Counted from the stretch's first letter, positions 1-9,335 are shown. The stretch is 64,000 bases of DNA from an uncultured Lachnospiraceae bacterium (GCA_934293375.1 CAKQYS010000001.1:186001-250000), one strand, 5' to 3'. Translations and numbers: made by a program. Notes: generated from the sequence alone by a model not told the origin.

Positions 1-51
1 GTATTTATTGAGGTAATATTATATAAAAAACAAAAAATAATAAAAAACTGC

Positions 52-80
52 TTGCATTCGAAGGGGAAGTATGCTATATT
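52..80 (+). promoter_or_regulatory. promoter of the tRNA-Glu pair
   Basis: A -35 box TTGCAT (52-57) and a -10 box TATATT (75-80) are separated by 17 bases, with a TGC extended -10 just before the latter. The predicted start lies about 10 bases before the first tRNA. This is read from the sequence only. Confidence 0.7.
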
Positions 81-99
81 AGACAAGTCGCAAAGATAA

Positions 100-171
100 G
101 GTTCGTTGGTCAAGCGGCTAAGACGTCGCCCTCTCACGGCGAAAACAGGGGTTCGATTCCCCTACGAACTG
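100..171 (+). tRNA. tRNA-Glu (CTC)
   Basis: The 72-base sequence folds into a cloverleaf: acceptor GGTTCGT/ACGAACT with a G-U first pair, anticodon stem TCGCC/GGCGA around the loop CTCTCAC with anticodon CTC, and a T-arm with GTTCGATTC. It reads the GAG glutamate codon. CCA is not encoded, so the 3' end must be added after processing. A near copy follows 29 bases downstream. Confidence 0.93.
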
Positions 172-200
172 CTTACTGATTCCATATCAGTACTATGAAT

Positions 201-272
201 GGTCTGTTGGTCAAGCGGCTAAGACGTCGCCCTCTCACGGCGAAAACAGGGGTTCGATTCCCCTACAGACTG
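201..272 (+). tRNA. tRNA-Glu (CTC), second copy
   Basis: Everything between the acceptor strands matches the first copy. Two adjacent acceptor bases differ on the 5' side (TC to CT) and the opposing strand changes in step (GA to AG), so all pairs are kept. The anticodon is CTC and CCA is not encoded. It is probably cotranscribed with copy one and ends at the terminator just after it. Confidence 0.93.
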
Positions 273-288
273 CTATATATATTAAGTA

Positions 289-316
289 AGAGCTGGTATT
301 GCTACCAGCTCTTTTT
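289..316 (+). terminator. terminator after the tRNA pair
   Basis: A 10-bp perfect stem AGAGCTGGTA/TACCAGCTCT with the loop TTGC is followed by a T run. It sits between the tRNAs and the convergent reverse-strand gene that ends at 317. The reverse side has only a weak T tract. Confidence 0.88.
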
Positions 317-1618
317 CTACATCAGTTCTGCAATTCGGCTGACTGCCACATAGATGTCAGAGATCTTATACCATGTTGGAAAATCCACGATTCCGGTCTG
401 TGGCAGTTTGAATATTTTCTGGAAGGTCCGTACCGCATTTTCGGTCTGACTGCCATATACACCATCAGCTGCGACTGTTGGAATTGCCGGATAATTTTGT
501 GCAATACGATTTAGTTGTTCCTGCAGCTGACGCACTTTTTCGCCGCTGCTTCCAATCGTCAGATCATATCCGGGATAGGAGGATGGAATACCGGATATTG
601 TATCCGTCTCATTGATATAGATACTGCTTCCATAGTAGTTTCTCAGAATTTCAATTGCGGTATAGTTTTGGTCTCCAAGATATTTTGATCCCCATTGGCT
701 CATCCAGTTTGGACAGATAACACGCTTGCCGTCACAGTATTGTGTCAGGATAGGTTGTGTGACATTTGGCCTTGACAGATACTGGTCAAATATCCGGTCA
801 ACAACATTGGAAATACTGTCGTAGGTAGTCTTATTTTGCATCCACTTGTGATCAAAGGCTGTCGAGCTTGTTATGGTAAAATCATAGCCTTTATTGCGAT
901 ACCATTCTGTATACACCCGATTGAGTGTAAAAGACATAATGGCAAGTACATTTGCCTCAATGGTAGCTTGCGGCCAGGTAGAATAGATCTCACAGCTGGC
1001 GACATTTTTAATATAATCCTTGTATTGAACATAATAATTGGTTGCTGTGTTGTCAGTCGGAGCACCATCATGTACGACTATGTATTCAGGGATCACGACG
1101 CGGCTTAATACAATTTCTCCGGATGCATTTACAGGCTTAATTTCTTCTTCTGCGATTTTAGGTGGATACAATCCCCACAGTGTATGGGGACCAATTGCAA
1201 TCGGATTATATGTGTCAGCATCTGTCAGCTTTACCTTTAGCTGAATCTGCTGGTTTCCATCTTCTCCGGAGAATATCTGGACTCCGGATATTATTTCTTC
1301 TTCATAGTTTACTGCGCGGATACGGATATTGTATTCAGAATAGGGCTGATGATCCGTTGGCGTCATGCTATATTCGAGTGGTGGTGCAGGCAAAGCTACA
1401 GGTTCGGTAAATCCGTTTGCATCAGTATTGATCACTTCCAGGATCCGATCAGGATTTCCGGTGTCAGCAATTTCAATGGATGCGTTTGCAATTGGAAATT
1501 GTCCGGATGCGTTGGATACCTGAACGGTCAGTGTGCCATTGTCGATGTTATCATCTGTAGTTGATGTGGTAGAGGCATCTGCCTGCTGCATATAAAGATA
1601 ATCTTCGTCTAAAAACAT
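317..1618 (-). CDS. peptidoglycan-binding protein with a SpoIID-like central region
   Basis: This 433-residue protein probably acts on or binds the cell wall. Residues about 25-130 look like a carboxypeptidase-regulatory/Ig-like beta domain. The centre (about 205-350) resembles the SpoIID/amidase-enhancer family. The C-terminus (about 365-425) is a clear PG_binding_1 domain, with the pattern GEKVRQLQ, DGVYGSQT and VRTFQ. No signal peptide or membrane segment is visible, so it may be spore-associated or exported by another route; that is inference. The start is supported by an AAAGGAA site just upstream. It stands alone, convergent with the tRNAs and divergent from miaA. The PG_binding_1 call is firm; the SpoIID link is moderate. 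Confidence 0.75.
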   Translation of the reverse strand: MFLDEDYLYMQQADASTTSTTDDNIDNGTLTVQVSNASGQFPIANASIEIADTGNPDRILEVINTDANGFTEPVALPAPPLEYSMTPTDHQPYSEYNIRIRAVNYEEEIISGVQIFSGEDGNQQIQLKVKLTDADTYNPIAIGPHTLWGLYPPKIAEEEIKPVNASGEIVLSRVVIPEYIVVHDGAPTDNTATNYYVQYKDYIKNVASCEIYSTWPQATIEANVLAIMSFTLNRVYTEWYRNKGYDFTITSSTAFDHKWMQNKTTYDSISNVVDRIFDQYLSRPNVTQPILTQYCDGKRVICPNWMSQWGSKYLGDQNYTAIEILRNYYGSSIYINETDTISGIPSSYPGYDLTIGSSGEKVRQLQEQLNRIAQNYPAIPTVAADGVYGSQTENAVRTFQKIFKLPQTGIVDFPTWYKISDIYVAVSRIAELM

Positions 1619-1720
1619 GTGTTTCCTTTTATACTTTTTCTCTTATGTATACACAGAAAGGAAAGCAAATATGCATGGATCATGTAAAGAAAACTTCAGA
1701 AATAGGAAACCATTTAATAC

Positions 1721-1749
1721 TTTACTTCATTTTATGAAAAGAATATAAT
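1721..1749 (+). promoter_or_regulatory. promoter upstream of miaA
   Basis: TTTACT (1721-1726), a 17-base spacer and TATAAT (1744-1749) lie 34 bases before the miaA start. This probably drives the miaA to PBP2 gene run. Confidence 0.65.
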
Positions 1750-1783
1750 AGGACAGTGACTAGAGTGAGGGGATCATATAAAT

Positions 1784-2758
1784 ATGGAAAATAAAGATAA
1801 AAAGAAACCTTTGATCATATTAACCGGACCCACTGCGGTTGGCAAGACTGCACTTTCGATTGCACTTGCTAAAGCAGTTGACGGTGAGATTATTTCGGCT
1901 GATTCCATGCAGGTATATCGAGGTATGGATATTGGAACAGCGAAGATCACGCCACTGGAAATGGATGGAATTTCGCATTATCTGATTGATGTATTAGAGC
2001 CGGAGGAGTCCTTTGATGTAACCCGGTTCCAACAGATGGCAAAACAGGCTATGGAAAAGATCTATCAAAAAGGAAAGATTCCGATAGTGGTCGGAGGTAC
2101 CGGATTTTATATACAGGCACTATTGTATGATATTGATTTTCATGAGCAACAGCCGGACACAGCGTATAGAGATTCCCTATGGAAATTATACGAACAACAC
2201 GGACCACAGTATCTGCATGCAATGTTAGAGCAGGTTGATGTACAGGCATCACAGGAGATTCATTATAATAATGTAAAACGTGTGATCAGGGCATTGGAAT
2301 ATTTTCACCTGACAGGTCAACCGATTTCCAAACACAATGCACAGCAGCGTGAGAGATCTTCTCCTTATCACTATGCATATTTTGTGTTAAATCAAGATCG
2401 GCAGGTGTTGTATGACAGAATTGATCAACGAATTGATCAGATGCTGGATGCCGGACTTGTATCAGAAGTGCAAATGCTTTATGAGCGGGGATGTCATAAA
2501 GGCATGGTTTCCATGGAAGGTCTGGGATACAAGGAAATACTTTCTTATCTCATGGGGGAATGCACCTTGGAAGAGGCGGTTTATATACTAAAAAGGGATA
2601 CCAGACATTTTGCGAAACGGCAGATCACATGGTTTAAGCGAGAAAAGGAAGTCATCTGGCTGGATAAGGCTGTTTATCCATCAGAAAGAGATCTGTTAGA
2701 GAAAATATTACTGATATTACAACAAAAAGAAATATGCAACAATCATATTATTATGTAA
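1784..2758 (+). CDS. miaA: tRNA dimethylallyltransferase MiaA
   Basis: The enzyme adds a dimethylallyl group from DMAPP to A37 of tRNAs that read UNN codons. The 324 residues match the usual length. The P-loop GPTAVGKT is at 15-22, the substrate motif SADSMQVYRGMDIGTAK at about 40-56, and the tail contains the typical FAKRQITWFKRE. The ribosome site GTGAGGGG is 11 bases from the ATG, a slightly long spacing. The end overlaps the upstream extension of the next ORF, and the genes that follow are closely packed, so it is probably the first gene of an operon. Confidence 0.97.
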   Translation: MENKDKKKPLIILTGPTAVGKTALSIALAKAVDGEIISADSMQVYRGMDIGTAKITPLEMDGISHYLIDVLEPEESFDVTRFQQMAKQAMEKIYQKGKIPIVVGGTGFYIQALLYDIDFHEQQPDTAYRDSLWKLYEQHGPQYLHAMLEQVDVQASQEIHYNNVKRVIRALEYFHLTGQPISKHNAQQRERSSPYHYAYFVLNQDRQVLYDRIDQRIDQMLDAGLVSEVQMLYERGCHKGMVSMEGLGYKEILSYLMGECTLEEAVYILKRDTRHFAKRQITWFKREKEVIWLDKAVYPSERDLLEKILLILQQKEICNNHIIM

Positions 2759-2775
2759 ATGAAACGGAGAGAATT

Positions 2776-4056
2776 ATGGAAACAAAAGAGATATATGCAC
2801 AATTGGGCATTTGTGAATCGGTTTACTTGTTTTGTGAAGAAATTGAGAAGTCGTTACAATCTCGTTTTGCAGAGATTGATAAGACAACAGAGTATAACCA
2901 GATGAAGGTGATTGCCGCAATGCAGAAGAATCGTCTTGGAGAGGCGCATTTTGCAGCTACAACCGGATATGGTTATAATGATCTTGGCCGTGAAGCGTTA
3001 GAGGCCATTTATGCAGATGTATTTCATACAGAAGATGCTCTTGTCAGACCGCAGATCACATGTGGTACGCATGCTTTAGGGATTGCACTTTCTTCGAACC
3101 TAAGACCCGGGGACGAATTATTGTCGCCGGTAGGTAAGCCATACGATACTTTGGAAGAAGTGATCGGAATTCGCCCTTCTAAGGGATCCTTAAAAGAATA
3201 TGGCATCACATATCGGCAGGTTGATCTGCTTGCAGATGGAGGTTTTGATTATGATGGAATCAGGGCAGCCATCAATGACCGGACAAAGCTTGTTACAATC
3301 CAGCGTTCCAAAGGATATCAGACAAGACCTACTTTATCTGTAGAGCGAATCGGGGAATTGATCGCATTTATTAAGAACATCCGTCCGGATCTGATCTGTA
3401 TGGTTGATAATTGTTATGGTGAATTCGTGGAAACAATGGAACCATCCGATGTAGGTGCAGATATGGTAGTTGGTTCTCTAATCAAGAATCCGGGTGGTGG
3501 ACTGGCTCCGATCGGTGGATATATCTGTGGAACAAAAGCATGTGTAGAAAATGCTGCATATAGACTGACTACACCGGGGCTTGGTAAGGAAGTTGGTGCA
3601 ACGCTTGGTATTACCAGTCAGTTGACACAGGGATTGTTTCTGGCACCGCAGGTTGTAAATGGTGCTTTGAAGGGTGCGATCCTAGCAGCCAATATATATG
3701 AAAAGCTTGGATTTGCCTGTGTACCGGATTCCGTGGAATCCCGGCATGATATTATTCAAGCGGTAACTTTTGGAGATCCTCAAAAAGTGATTGCATTCTG
3801 TGAAGGGATTCAGGCGGCTGCACCGGTTGACAGTTATGTGGTGCCGGAGCCTTGGCCGATGCCGGGATATGATAGTGATGTGATTATGGCTGCCGGTGCA
3901 TTTGTATCAGGATCTTCTATTGAATTATCTGCAGATGCACCAATGAAAGAGCCTTATGCAGTGTATTTTCAGGGTGGTCTGACATATTATCATGCAAAGC
4001 TTGGAATGATGATGTCCCTACAGAAAATGGTAGATAAAAAGCTGATTTCATGGTAA
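2776..4056 (+). CDS. methionine gamma-lyase family protein (PLP, COG4100)
   Basis: This 426-residue fold-type I PLP protein belongs to the family often labelled aluminium-resistance protein or YnbB. The probable Schiff-base lysine is K237 in GSLIKNPGGG, and a conserved MVDNCYGEF comes before it. The chosen ATG at 2776 follows a GGAGAG site; an ATG 42 bases upstream would overlap miaA and lacks a good site. Members are commonly encoded next to miaA in Firmicutes. The true substrate is uncertain; carbon-sulfur lyase activity is inferred from the family. Confidence 0.88.
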   Translation: METKEIYAQLGICESVYLFCEEIEKSLQSRFAEIDKTTEYNQMKVIAAMQKNRLGEAHFAATTGYGYNDLGREALEAIYADVFHTEDALVRPQITCGTHALGIALSSNLRPGDELLSPVGKPYDTLEEVIGIRPSKGSLKEYGITYRQVDLLADGGFDYDGIRAAINDRTKLVTIQRSKGYQTRPTLSVERIGELIAFIKNIRPDLICMVDNCYGEFVETMEPSDVGADMVVGSLIKNPGGGLAPIGGYICGTKACVENAAYRLTTPGLGKEVGATLGITSQLTQGLFLAPQVVNGALKGAILAANIYEKLGFACVPDSVESRHDIIQAVTFGDPQKVIAFCEGIQAAAPVDSYVVPEPWPMPGYDSDVIMAAGAFVSGSSIELSADAPMKEPYAVYFQGGLTYYHAKLGMMMSLQKMVDKKLISW

Positions 4057-4103
4057 AATATTACTTTGAAATTTCGAAATATAAGGCGTTGGAGGTGAGT
4101 TTT

Positions 4104-4355
4104 ATGAAGAGCAAGAATGGCTGGGTGATGCTGATCATTATATTATGTGGTATTGTATTAGGGGGATTTATTGCTTATCTGACACAGGGCGTTGGATTCC
4201 TTAGCTGGCTGAATTATGGACAGGTATTCGGTCTGACCTCGCCGGTTGAACTGGATCTTGGTATTTTAGTTCTGACATTTGGATTGACAATCAGAATTAC
4301 AATCGGCAGTATTCTAGGTTTGATTTTGGGAATTATTATTTATAAACTGTTATGA
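4104..4355 (+). CDS. DUF4321 small membrane protein
   Basis: This 83-residue protein has hydrophobic segments at about 8-27 and 51-80 around a loop rich in Gly and aromatic residues. It matches the DUF4321 family of clostridial envelope loci. The ATG at 4104 follows a strong GGAGGTGAG site; a longer in-frame start at 4050 overlaps the preceding gene and has no such site. Its position before radC-mreC-mreD-PBP2 suggests an envelope role, but none is established. Confidence 0.82.
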   Translation: MKSKNGWVMLIIILCGIVLGGFIAYLTQGVGFLSWLNYGQVFGLTSPVELDLGILVLTFGLTIRITIGSILGLILGIIIYKLL

Positions 4356-4395
4356 CTGTATTAATCTCTGAAAGGGAGGAATCTATATAGAGAGA

Positions 4396-5073
4396 ATGAA
4401 AGAAATGCCGGAAACGGAGAGACCATATGAGAAGGCATGCAGATATGGTGTGCAGGCTTTATCCGATGCAGAACTGCTGGCAGTTGTACTTCGGACCGGA
4501 ACAAGGAATATGAATTCTGTATCCTTAGCCCGAAAAATATTGTCAATGCATCCGATTTATCAGGATTTAAGGTCGTTGAATCATTTGTCAAGACAACAGC
4601 TGGTCAGTGTAGAGGGAATCGGTGAGGTGAAAGCAACACAGCTTCTATGTGTAGCAGAGCTTGCAAAAAGAATTGCATGTACGACAGCAAAGGAAATGAT
4701 ATCCTACACGGATCCGCAAAGTATTGCGGCATATTATATGGAGCAGCTGCGGCATTTGGAGCATGAAGAATTATGGGCGGTATTTTTCGATTACAAATGC
4801 AGAATGATTTGTGATGCATGTATGTCAATCGGTACAACAAACTGCACGGTGACGACACCGCGGGACATTTATACAGCGGCACTCAGATGTGGTGCCAGCC
4901 ATGTTGTGATCCTGCATAATCATCCGTCAGGAGATTGTACGCCGAGCAGACAGGATCATACATTCACCAGACAGATCGCTGCTGCCGGGGATATGATCGG
5001 GATTCCGTTAGCAGACCATATTGTGATTGGAGATCGTAGATATTTTAGTATGAAAGAAAGAGGATTCATGTAA
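4396..5073 (+). CDS. radC: RadC family JAB-domain protein
   Basis: The 225-residue protein has an N-terminal helix-hairpin-helix region (VSVEGIGEVKA) and a C-terminal JAB/MPN metalloprotease-like domain with HNHPSGDCTPSRQD, which keeps the metal-binding His and Asp residues. The family was once linked to DNA repair; its biochemical role is unsettled. The only nearby ATG lies 15 bases after GGGAGGA, unusually far; see the finding on a possible upstream AUA start. The stop codon TAA overlaps the mreC ATG, so the two are translationally coupled. Confidence 0.95.
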   Translation: MKEMPETERPYEKACRYGVQALSDAELLAVVLRTGTRNMNSVSLARKILSMHPIYQDLRSLNHLSRQQLVSVEGIGEVKATQLLCVAELAKRIACTTAKEMISYTDPQSIAAYYMEQLRHLEHEELWAVFFDYKCRMICDACMSIGTTNCTVTTPRDIYTAALRCGASHVVILHNHPSGDCTPSRQDHTFTRQIAAAGDMIGIPLADHIVIGDRRYFSMKERGFM

Positions 5074-5924
5074 TGAGATTTAAAGAGAAGCATGAAGTGC
5101 CACCAAAGTATATATTGTTAGGTATGACCGGATTATGTCTTTTGTTTTTGCTGATCTCACTGTTATGTGAGAATCTGTTATATCCGTTGAAGAGTGTGAC
5201 GACTACATTGATTGTTCCGATGCAGCAGACCATCAACGCAGTTGGTGTTTATGTTGAGAGCAAGTCTAAAATGTTAGAAGAACTGCGTTCTTTGCAGACG
5301 GAAAATGATATGTTAAAGGAGCAGCTTGAGACATATAAATCAGAAGCCAAGGAGTATCAGCAGGATATCTATGAGCTTGACAGACTGAGATCTTTATATA
5401 ATCTGGATGCAACTTACCCAAGCTATAATAAGGTGGCAGCCAGAGTCATTTCAAAAGATACAGGCAATTGGTTTAATACTTTTGTGATCAATAAGGGAAC
5501 CAAGGATGGTATAGATGTTGATTGTAATGTATTAGCCGGAAATGGTTTGGTAGGGATTGTGACAGAAGTGGGTAAAAACTGGGCCAAAATCCGTACGATC
5601 ATTGATGATACCAGTAAGGTCAGTGCTATGTTTATCAATAATTCGGAATTATGTACAGTGTGCGGAAATCTAACAGAGATTGAAGACGGATATATTGATG
5701 TAGTTTATATTGATAAGGGTGCAGATGTGAATAATGGCGACGAGCTGGTTACATCATATATCAGTGATAAATATCTGTCCGGAATTACGATTGGGTATGT
5801 CAGTGATATTACCCTGGATGCCAATAACCTTACAAAATCTGCTAAGATTATTCCTGTCGTTGATTTCTCCAATATTCAGGAGGTATTAGTCATTACAGAA
5901 AAGAAACAGCAGGTCGAGGAGTAA
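5073..5924 (+). CDS. mreC: rod shape-determining protein MreC
   Basis: The 283-residue protein has one N-terminal membrane segment (about 14-35), a coiled coil (about 65-105) and an extracellular beta-rich domain containing GNGLVGIVTEVG. In rod-shaped bacteria MreC forms extracellular assemblies that scaffold MreD, PBP2 and RodA in the elongation complex. It overlaps the radC stop by one base and is followed after one base by mreD. No mreB lies upstream, where it is usually found. Confidence 0.96.
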   Translation: MRFKEKHEVPPKYILLGMTGLCLLFLLISLLCENLLYPLKSVTTTLIVPMQQTINAVGVYVESKSKMLEELRSLQTENDMLKEQLETYKSEAKEYQQDIYELDRLRSLYNLDATYPSYNKVAARVISKDTGNWFNTFVINKGTKDGIDVDCNVLAGNGLVGIVTEVGKNWAKIRTIIDDTSKVSAMFINNSELCTVCGNLTEIEDGYIDVVYIDKGADVNNGDELVTSYISDKYLSGITIGYVSDITLDANNLTKSAKIIPVVDFSNIQEVLVITEKKQQVEE

Positions 5925-5925
5925 T

Positions 5926-6435
5926 ATGATTAGAGTAATTGTACTTGGAATTTTGATTATAATTTCATTTTTATTGCAGACATCTGTATTCAATCTGATA
6001 CCGCTTGCCGGAGTTGTTCCAAATGTATTGCTTGTCCTTACCATGTCGTTTGGTATGATGCGTGGTCGGCGTGAGGGCATGCTGGTTGGTTTTTTTGGAG
6101 GATTACTGATTGATATTTTCTATGGATTTGCAATCGGACCATATGCACTGATCTATATGTATTTTGGGTATTTGAACGGATTGTTCCATAGATTCTATTA
6201 TGTGGAAAATGTGCTGCTTCCATTAGTTATGATCGCAGCAAATGAATGGTTATATGGTACGATTGTATATGTTATATTTTTCCTGATGCGAAACAGACTG
6301 CAGTATGGTTTTTATCTGCAGAATATTATTGTGCCGGAAATGATCTATACGATGCTGGTTACACTTGTATTATACCGGTTATTGATGCATATCAATAAAG
6401 GATTGAAGCATATTGAGGAAGGAAGTGAAGCATAG
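5926..6435 (+). CDS. mreD: rod shape-determining protein MreD
   Basis: The 169-residue protein consists almost entirely of hydrophobic helices (about five segments), with the family pattern VPNVLLVLTMSFGMMRGRREG followed by a glycine-rich stretch. It is the membrane partner of MreC in the elongation complex. The ribosome site lies inside the mreC end (AGGTCGAGGAG). Its TAG stop overlaps the GTG start of the PBP2 gene. Confidence 0.94.
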   Translation: MIRVIVLGILIIISFLLQTSVFNLIPLAGVVPNVLLVLTMSFGMMRGRREGMLVGFFGGLLIDIFYGFAIGPYALIYMYFGYLNGLFHRFYYVENVLLPLVMIAANEWLYGTIVYVIFFLMRNRLQYGFYLQNIIVPEMIYTMLVTLVLYRLLMHINKGLKHIEEGSEA

Positions 6436-9290
6436 TGTTGCATGAAATGCTGGAAGCAATAAAAGAGAATATCAAGAACTATGTAACACACCGTCTGTTT
6501 ATTGTTACAATTCTGGCGATTGTCATGTTTTCTGCGTTGATTCTGCGTCTGTTCAAACTACAGATTATTGAAGGCGAAGAGCATTTGAATAATTTCACTT
6601 ACAAGATAGAAAGAAGTCTGCCAACAGATGCTTCCAGAGGCAATATCTATGACCGGAACGGTAATCTGTTAGCTTATAATAAGCTGGTTTATTCCGTTAC
6701 CTTTGGTAATTCCAGTGAATTGGTTGCCAAATCAAAAGAATCCGGTATGTCTGAGAATGCACTCAAGAATCAGATTGTGAATGAAACGATTCAGATTCTG
6801 GAGCAGAATGGTGATTCTATCGTGAATAATTTTAATATCAGTCTGAATAGTCATGGACAGCTGATCTATACAGTAGAGGGTACTTCTCTGAAGAGATTTC
6901 TTATGGATGTTTATAGCGTACAGAAGTATGATGACCTGAAGAATGATCAAAAGGATGCATCAGCGAAGGAAGTGTTTGATTTTCTTTGTGGAAAGAAAAT
7001 GTTTGATATTGACAGTTCCTATTCGGTGGAAGATGCTCTTAAGATCATTTCTGTCCGGTATAGCTTATGGCTGAACCGCTATCAGCAGTATGTACCGGTT
7101 ACGATTGCGTTGGATATCAGCAAGGAATCTATGGCTGTGATCCAGGAAAATTCAGACCGGTTGTTAGGAATGGATGTGATCGTAGATTCCATTCGTCAGT
7201 ATAATGATGCAGAATATATGGCTCACATTATCGGATATATTGGTAATATTTCGTCAGAAGATATGGAGGAACGGAATCAGAGTCTCCCGGAGGACAATCA
7301 GTATACCTCAACTGATATGGTGGGTAAGGTTGGATTGGAAAAAGAACTGGAATCGGATCTGCGGGGCACAAAGGGGACGCAGAAGATGTATGTGGATAAT
7401 CTGGGTCGTGTTTTGGAAGTCAACGAAACTGTTGACGCGGTGCCTGGTAATGATGTCTATCTGACGATTGACAAGGATCTGCAGATATATTGCTACAATG
7501 CGATAGAAGATGAGTTGGTTGGTATATTGTTATCGAATATGAATGCGGGAACTGCTACCAGTAATAAAAAGGGAGATGTTCTGATTCCACAGTATCAGGT
7601 TTATTTCGCTTTGTTTGATAATAATGTGATTGATTACAGTCACATGCAGGCATCTGATGCAAGCCAGACAGAAAAAGAGGTCTATAACAGTATCAGTCAG
7701 TCCGGTAAGACAATAACAGACTGGGTGAAAACAGAATTGACAAGTAGTTTTACGCAGATGCGCAGATTGTCACAGTCAAGACAGGATTATATGAAATATA
7801 TATATTCCATGCTTCGGAAATCAGATATTATTTCCTTATCGGTTATAGGAGAAAAAGATGAAAAATATCTGGAGTATTGCGATGATAAACTGTCTCTGGG
7901 AGAATACCTGCAATATGCGGTTTCTAAGGGTGCCTGTGATGCTTCTGATTTTAATATCGATACAAAATACTATACATCAGAAGAGATCTATAATGCTCTG
8001 GTAGACTATATTATTCAAACAATTACGGATGATGTTGAATTTAATAAGCTTGTCATTGAAAATATGATCAAAAACCGAGAGATCAGCTACAGCAAGATTG
8101 CAGCGATCCTGGTGGATCAGGGTGTGCTTGCACAAGATGATACAGATTATGCAAGTTTTCGTTCCGGAAAGATTGGTTCGTATGAATTTATAAGACGGAA
8201 GATTTCCAATAAAGATATTACACCGGCACAGCTTGGATTGGATCCATGTTCAGGATCCATTGTGGTCACAGATGTCAATTCAGGTGAGGTATTGGCAATG
8301 GTCAGTTACCCTAGCTATGATAATAACCGTCTGACGAATTCCGTTGAGGCAGATTATTTTGAGCAGTTGACAAATGATAAAACAACACCATTATATAACA
8401 GGGCGACACAGCAACGGACAGCACCGGGATCTACATTTAAGATGTTGACAGCTGTGGCGGCGATGAGTGAGAAGGTGATCTCACCGAATGGCACGATCAC
8501 AACAAGAGGCTATTTTGATAAGATACCAAATCCGGCAAGATGCTGGATTTATCGAAGCTCGCATCGTTCACACGGTACGATCAATATTCCAAAAGCACTT
8601 GAAGTTTCTTGCAATTACTTCTTTTATGAACTGGGTTATCGTCTGGGTACGAAATCAAACGGCTCCTTTAGTGACAGTCTGGGACTTGAGAAGATCAAAA
8701 AATATGCAGAAATATTTGGATTTGGTGCGAATTCCGGTATTGAACTGCCGGAGGCGGAGCCAAAGATTTCCGACACAGATGCAGTGCGTTCTGCTATTGG
8801 TCAGGGTACCCATAATTATACGGCAACACAGATGTCCAAGTATGTTACGGCAATTGCCAACGAAGGTACCAGCTATGATCTGAGCCTTGTAAAAGAAGTG
8901 AAAAGCTTTTCAGGGGATGTGGTCCGAGAAGCATCTCATCATGTTTCCGGAGAGATCAAACTATCCTCTGATGTATGGAATGTGATTCACAATGGTATGC
9001 GCCGGGTTGTTGAAAAGCATACATCCAGCAGTGCGTTGATCAATCGTATCAAGGTTGATGTAGCAGGTAAGACCGGTACTGCTCAGGAAAACAAAAACAG
9101 ACCATCCCATGCATGGTTTGTATCCTATGCACCATATGACAATCCGGAGGTGTCTGTGACAGTGCAGATTCCATTTGGATATTCTTCCGGAAATGCAGAG
9201 GAGCTGGCAGGATTTGTTTATGCATATCTCTATGATCCGACAATTCTGAATACAGAAAACGTTTCGGGTAATGTAAGTGTGTCAGATTAA
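6435..9290 (+). CDS. mrdA: penicillin-binding protein 2, elongation transpeptidase, with a large insertion
   Basis: This class B PBP cross-links peptidoglycan during elongation together with RodA. One membrane segment (about 20-40) precedes the dimerisation region with SRGNIYDRNG. The transpeptidase motifs are S666TFK669, S725CN and K879TG. At 951 residues it is far longer than the usual 600-750: about 235 residues (about 360-598) split the region between TIDKDLQ and the PCSGSIVVTD strand. The GTG start at 6435 overlaps the mreD stop and lies 10 bases after AGGAAGGAAG; an ATG at 6447 is an alternative. Confidence 0.95.
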   Translation: MLHEMLEAIKENIKNYVTHRLFIVTILAIVMFSALILRLFKLQIIEGEEHLNNFTYKIERSLPTDASRGNIYDRNGNLLAYNKLVYSVTFGNSSELVAKSKESGMSENALKNQIVNETIQILEQNGDSIVNNFNISLNSHGQLIYTVEGTSLKRFLMDVYSVQKYDDLKNDQKDASAKEVFDFLCGKKMFDIDSSYSVEDALKIISVRYSLWLNRYQQYVPVTIALDISKESMAVIQENSDRLLGMDVIVDSIRQYNDAEYMAHIIGYIGNISSEDMEERNQSLPEDNQYTSTDMVGKVGLEKELESDLRGTKGTQKMYVDNLGRVLEVNETVDAVPGNDVYLTIDKDLQIYCYNAIEDELVGILLSNMNAGTATSNKKGDVLIPQYQVYFALFDNNVIDYSHMQASDASQTEKEVYNSISQSGKTITDWVKTELTSSFTQMRRLSQSRQDYMKYIYSMLRKSDIISLSVIGEKDEKYLEYCDDKLSLGEYLQYAVSKGACDASDFNIDTKYYTSEEIYNALVDYIIQTITDDVEFNKLVIENMIKNREISYSKIAAILVDQGVLAQDDTDYASFRSGKIGSYEFIRRKISNKDITPAQLGLDPCSGSIVVTDVNSGEVLAMVSYPSYDNNRLTNSVEADYFEQLTNDKTTPLYNRATQQRTAPGSTFKMLTAVAAMSEKVISPNGTITTRGYFDKIPNPARCWIYRSSHRSHGTINIPKALEVSCNYFFYELGYRLGTKSNGSFSDSLGLEKIKKYAEIFGFGANSGIELPEAEPKISDTDAVRSAIGQGTHNYTATQMSKYVTAIANEGTSYDLSLVKEVKSFSGDVVREASHHVSGEIKLSSDVWNVIHNGMRRVVEKHTSSSALINRIKVDVAGKTGTAQENKNRPSHAWFVSYAPYDNPEVSVTVQIPFGYSSGNAEELAGFVYAYLYDPTILNTENVSGNVSVSD

Positions 9291-9335
9291 GGCAGATGAT
9301 GTCGGATGTTTTCTGTGACAAATATTATATTTTAC

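Noticed and set aside
836..1108. Forward ORF of 90 codons
   Set aside because: It lies fully inside the reverse-strand peptidoglycan-binding gene, has no ribosome site and no recognisable protein.
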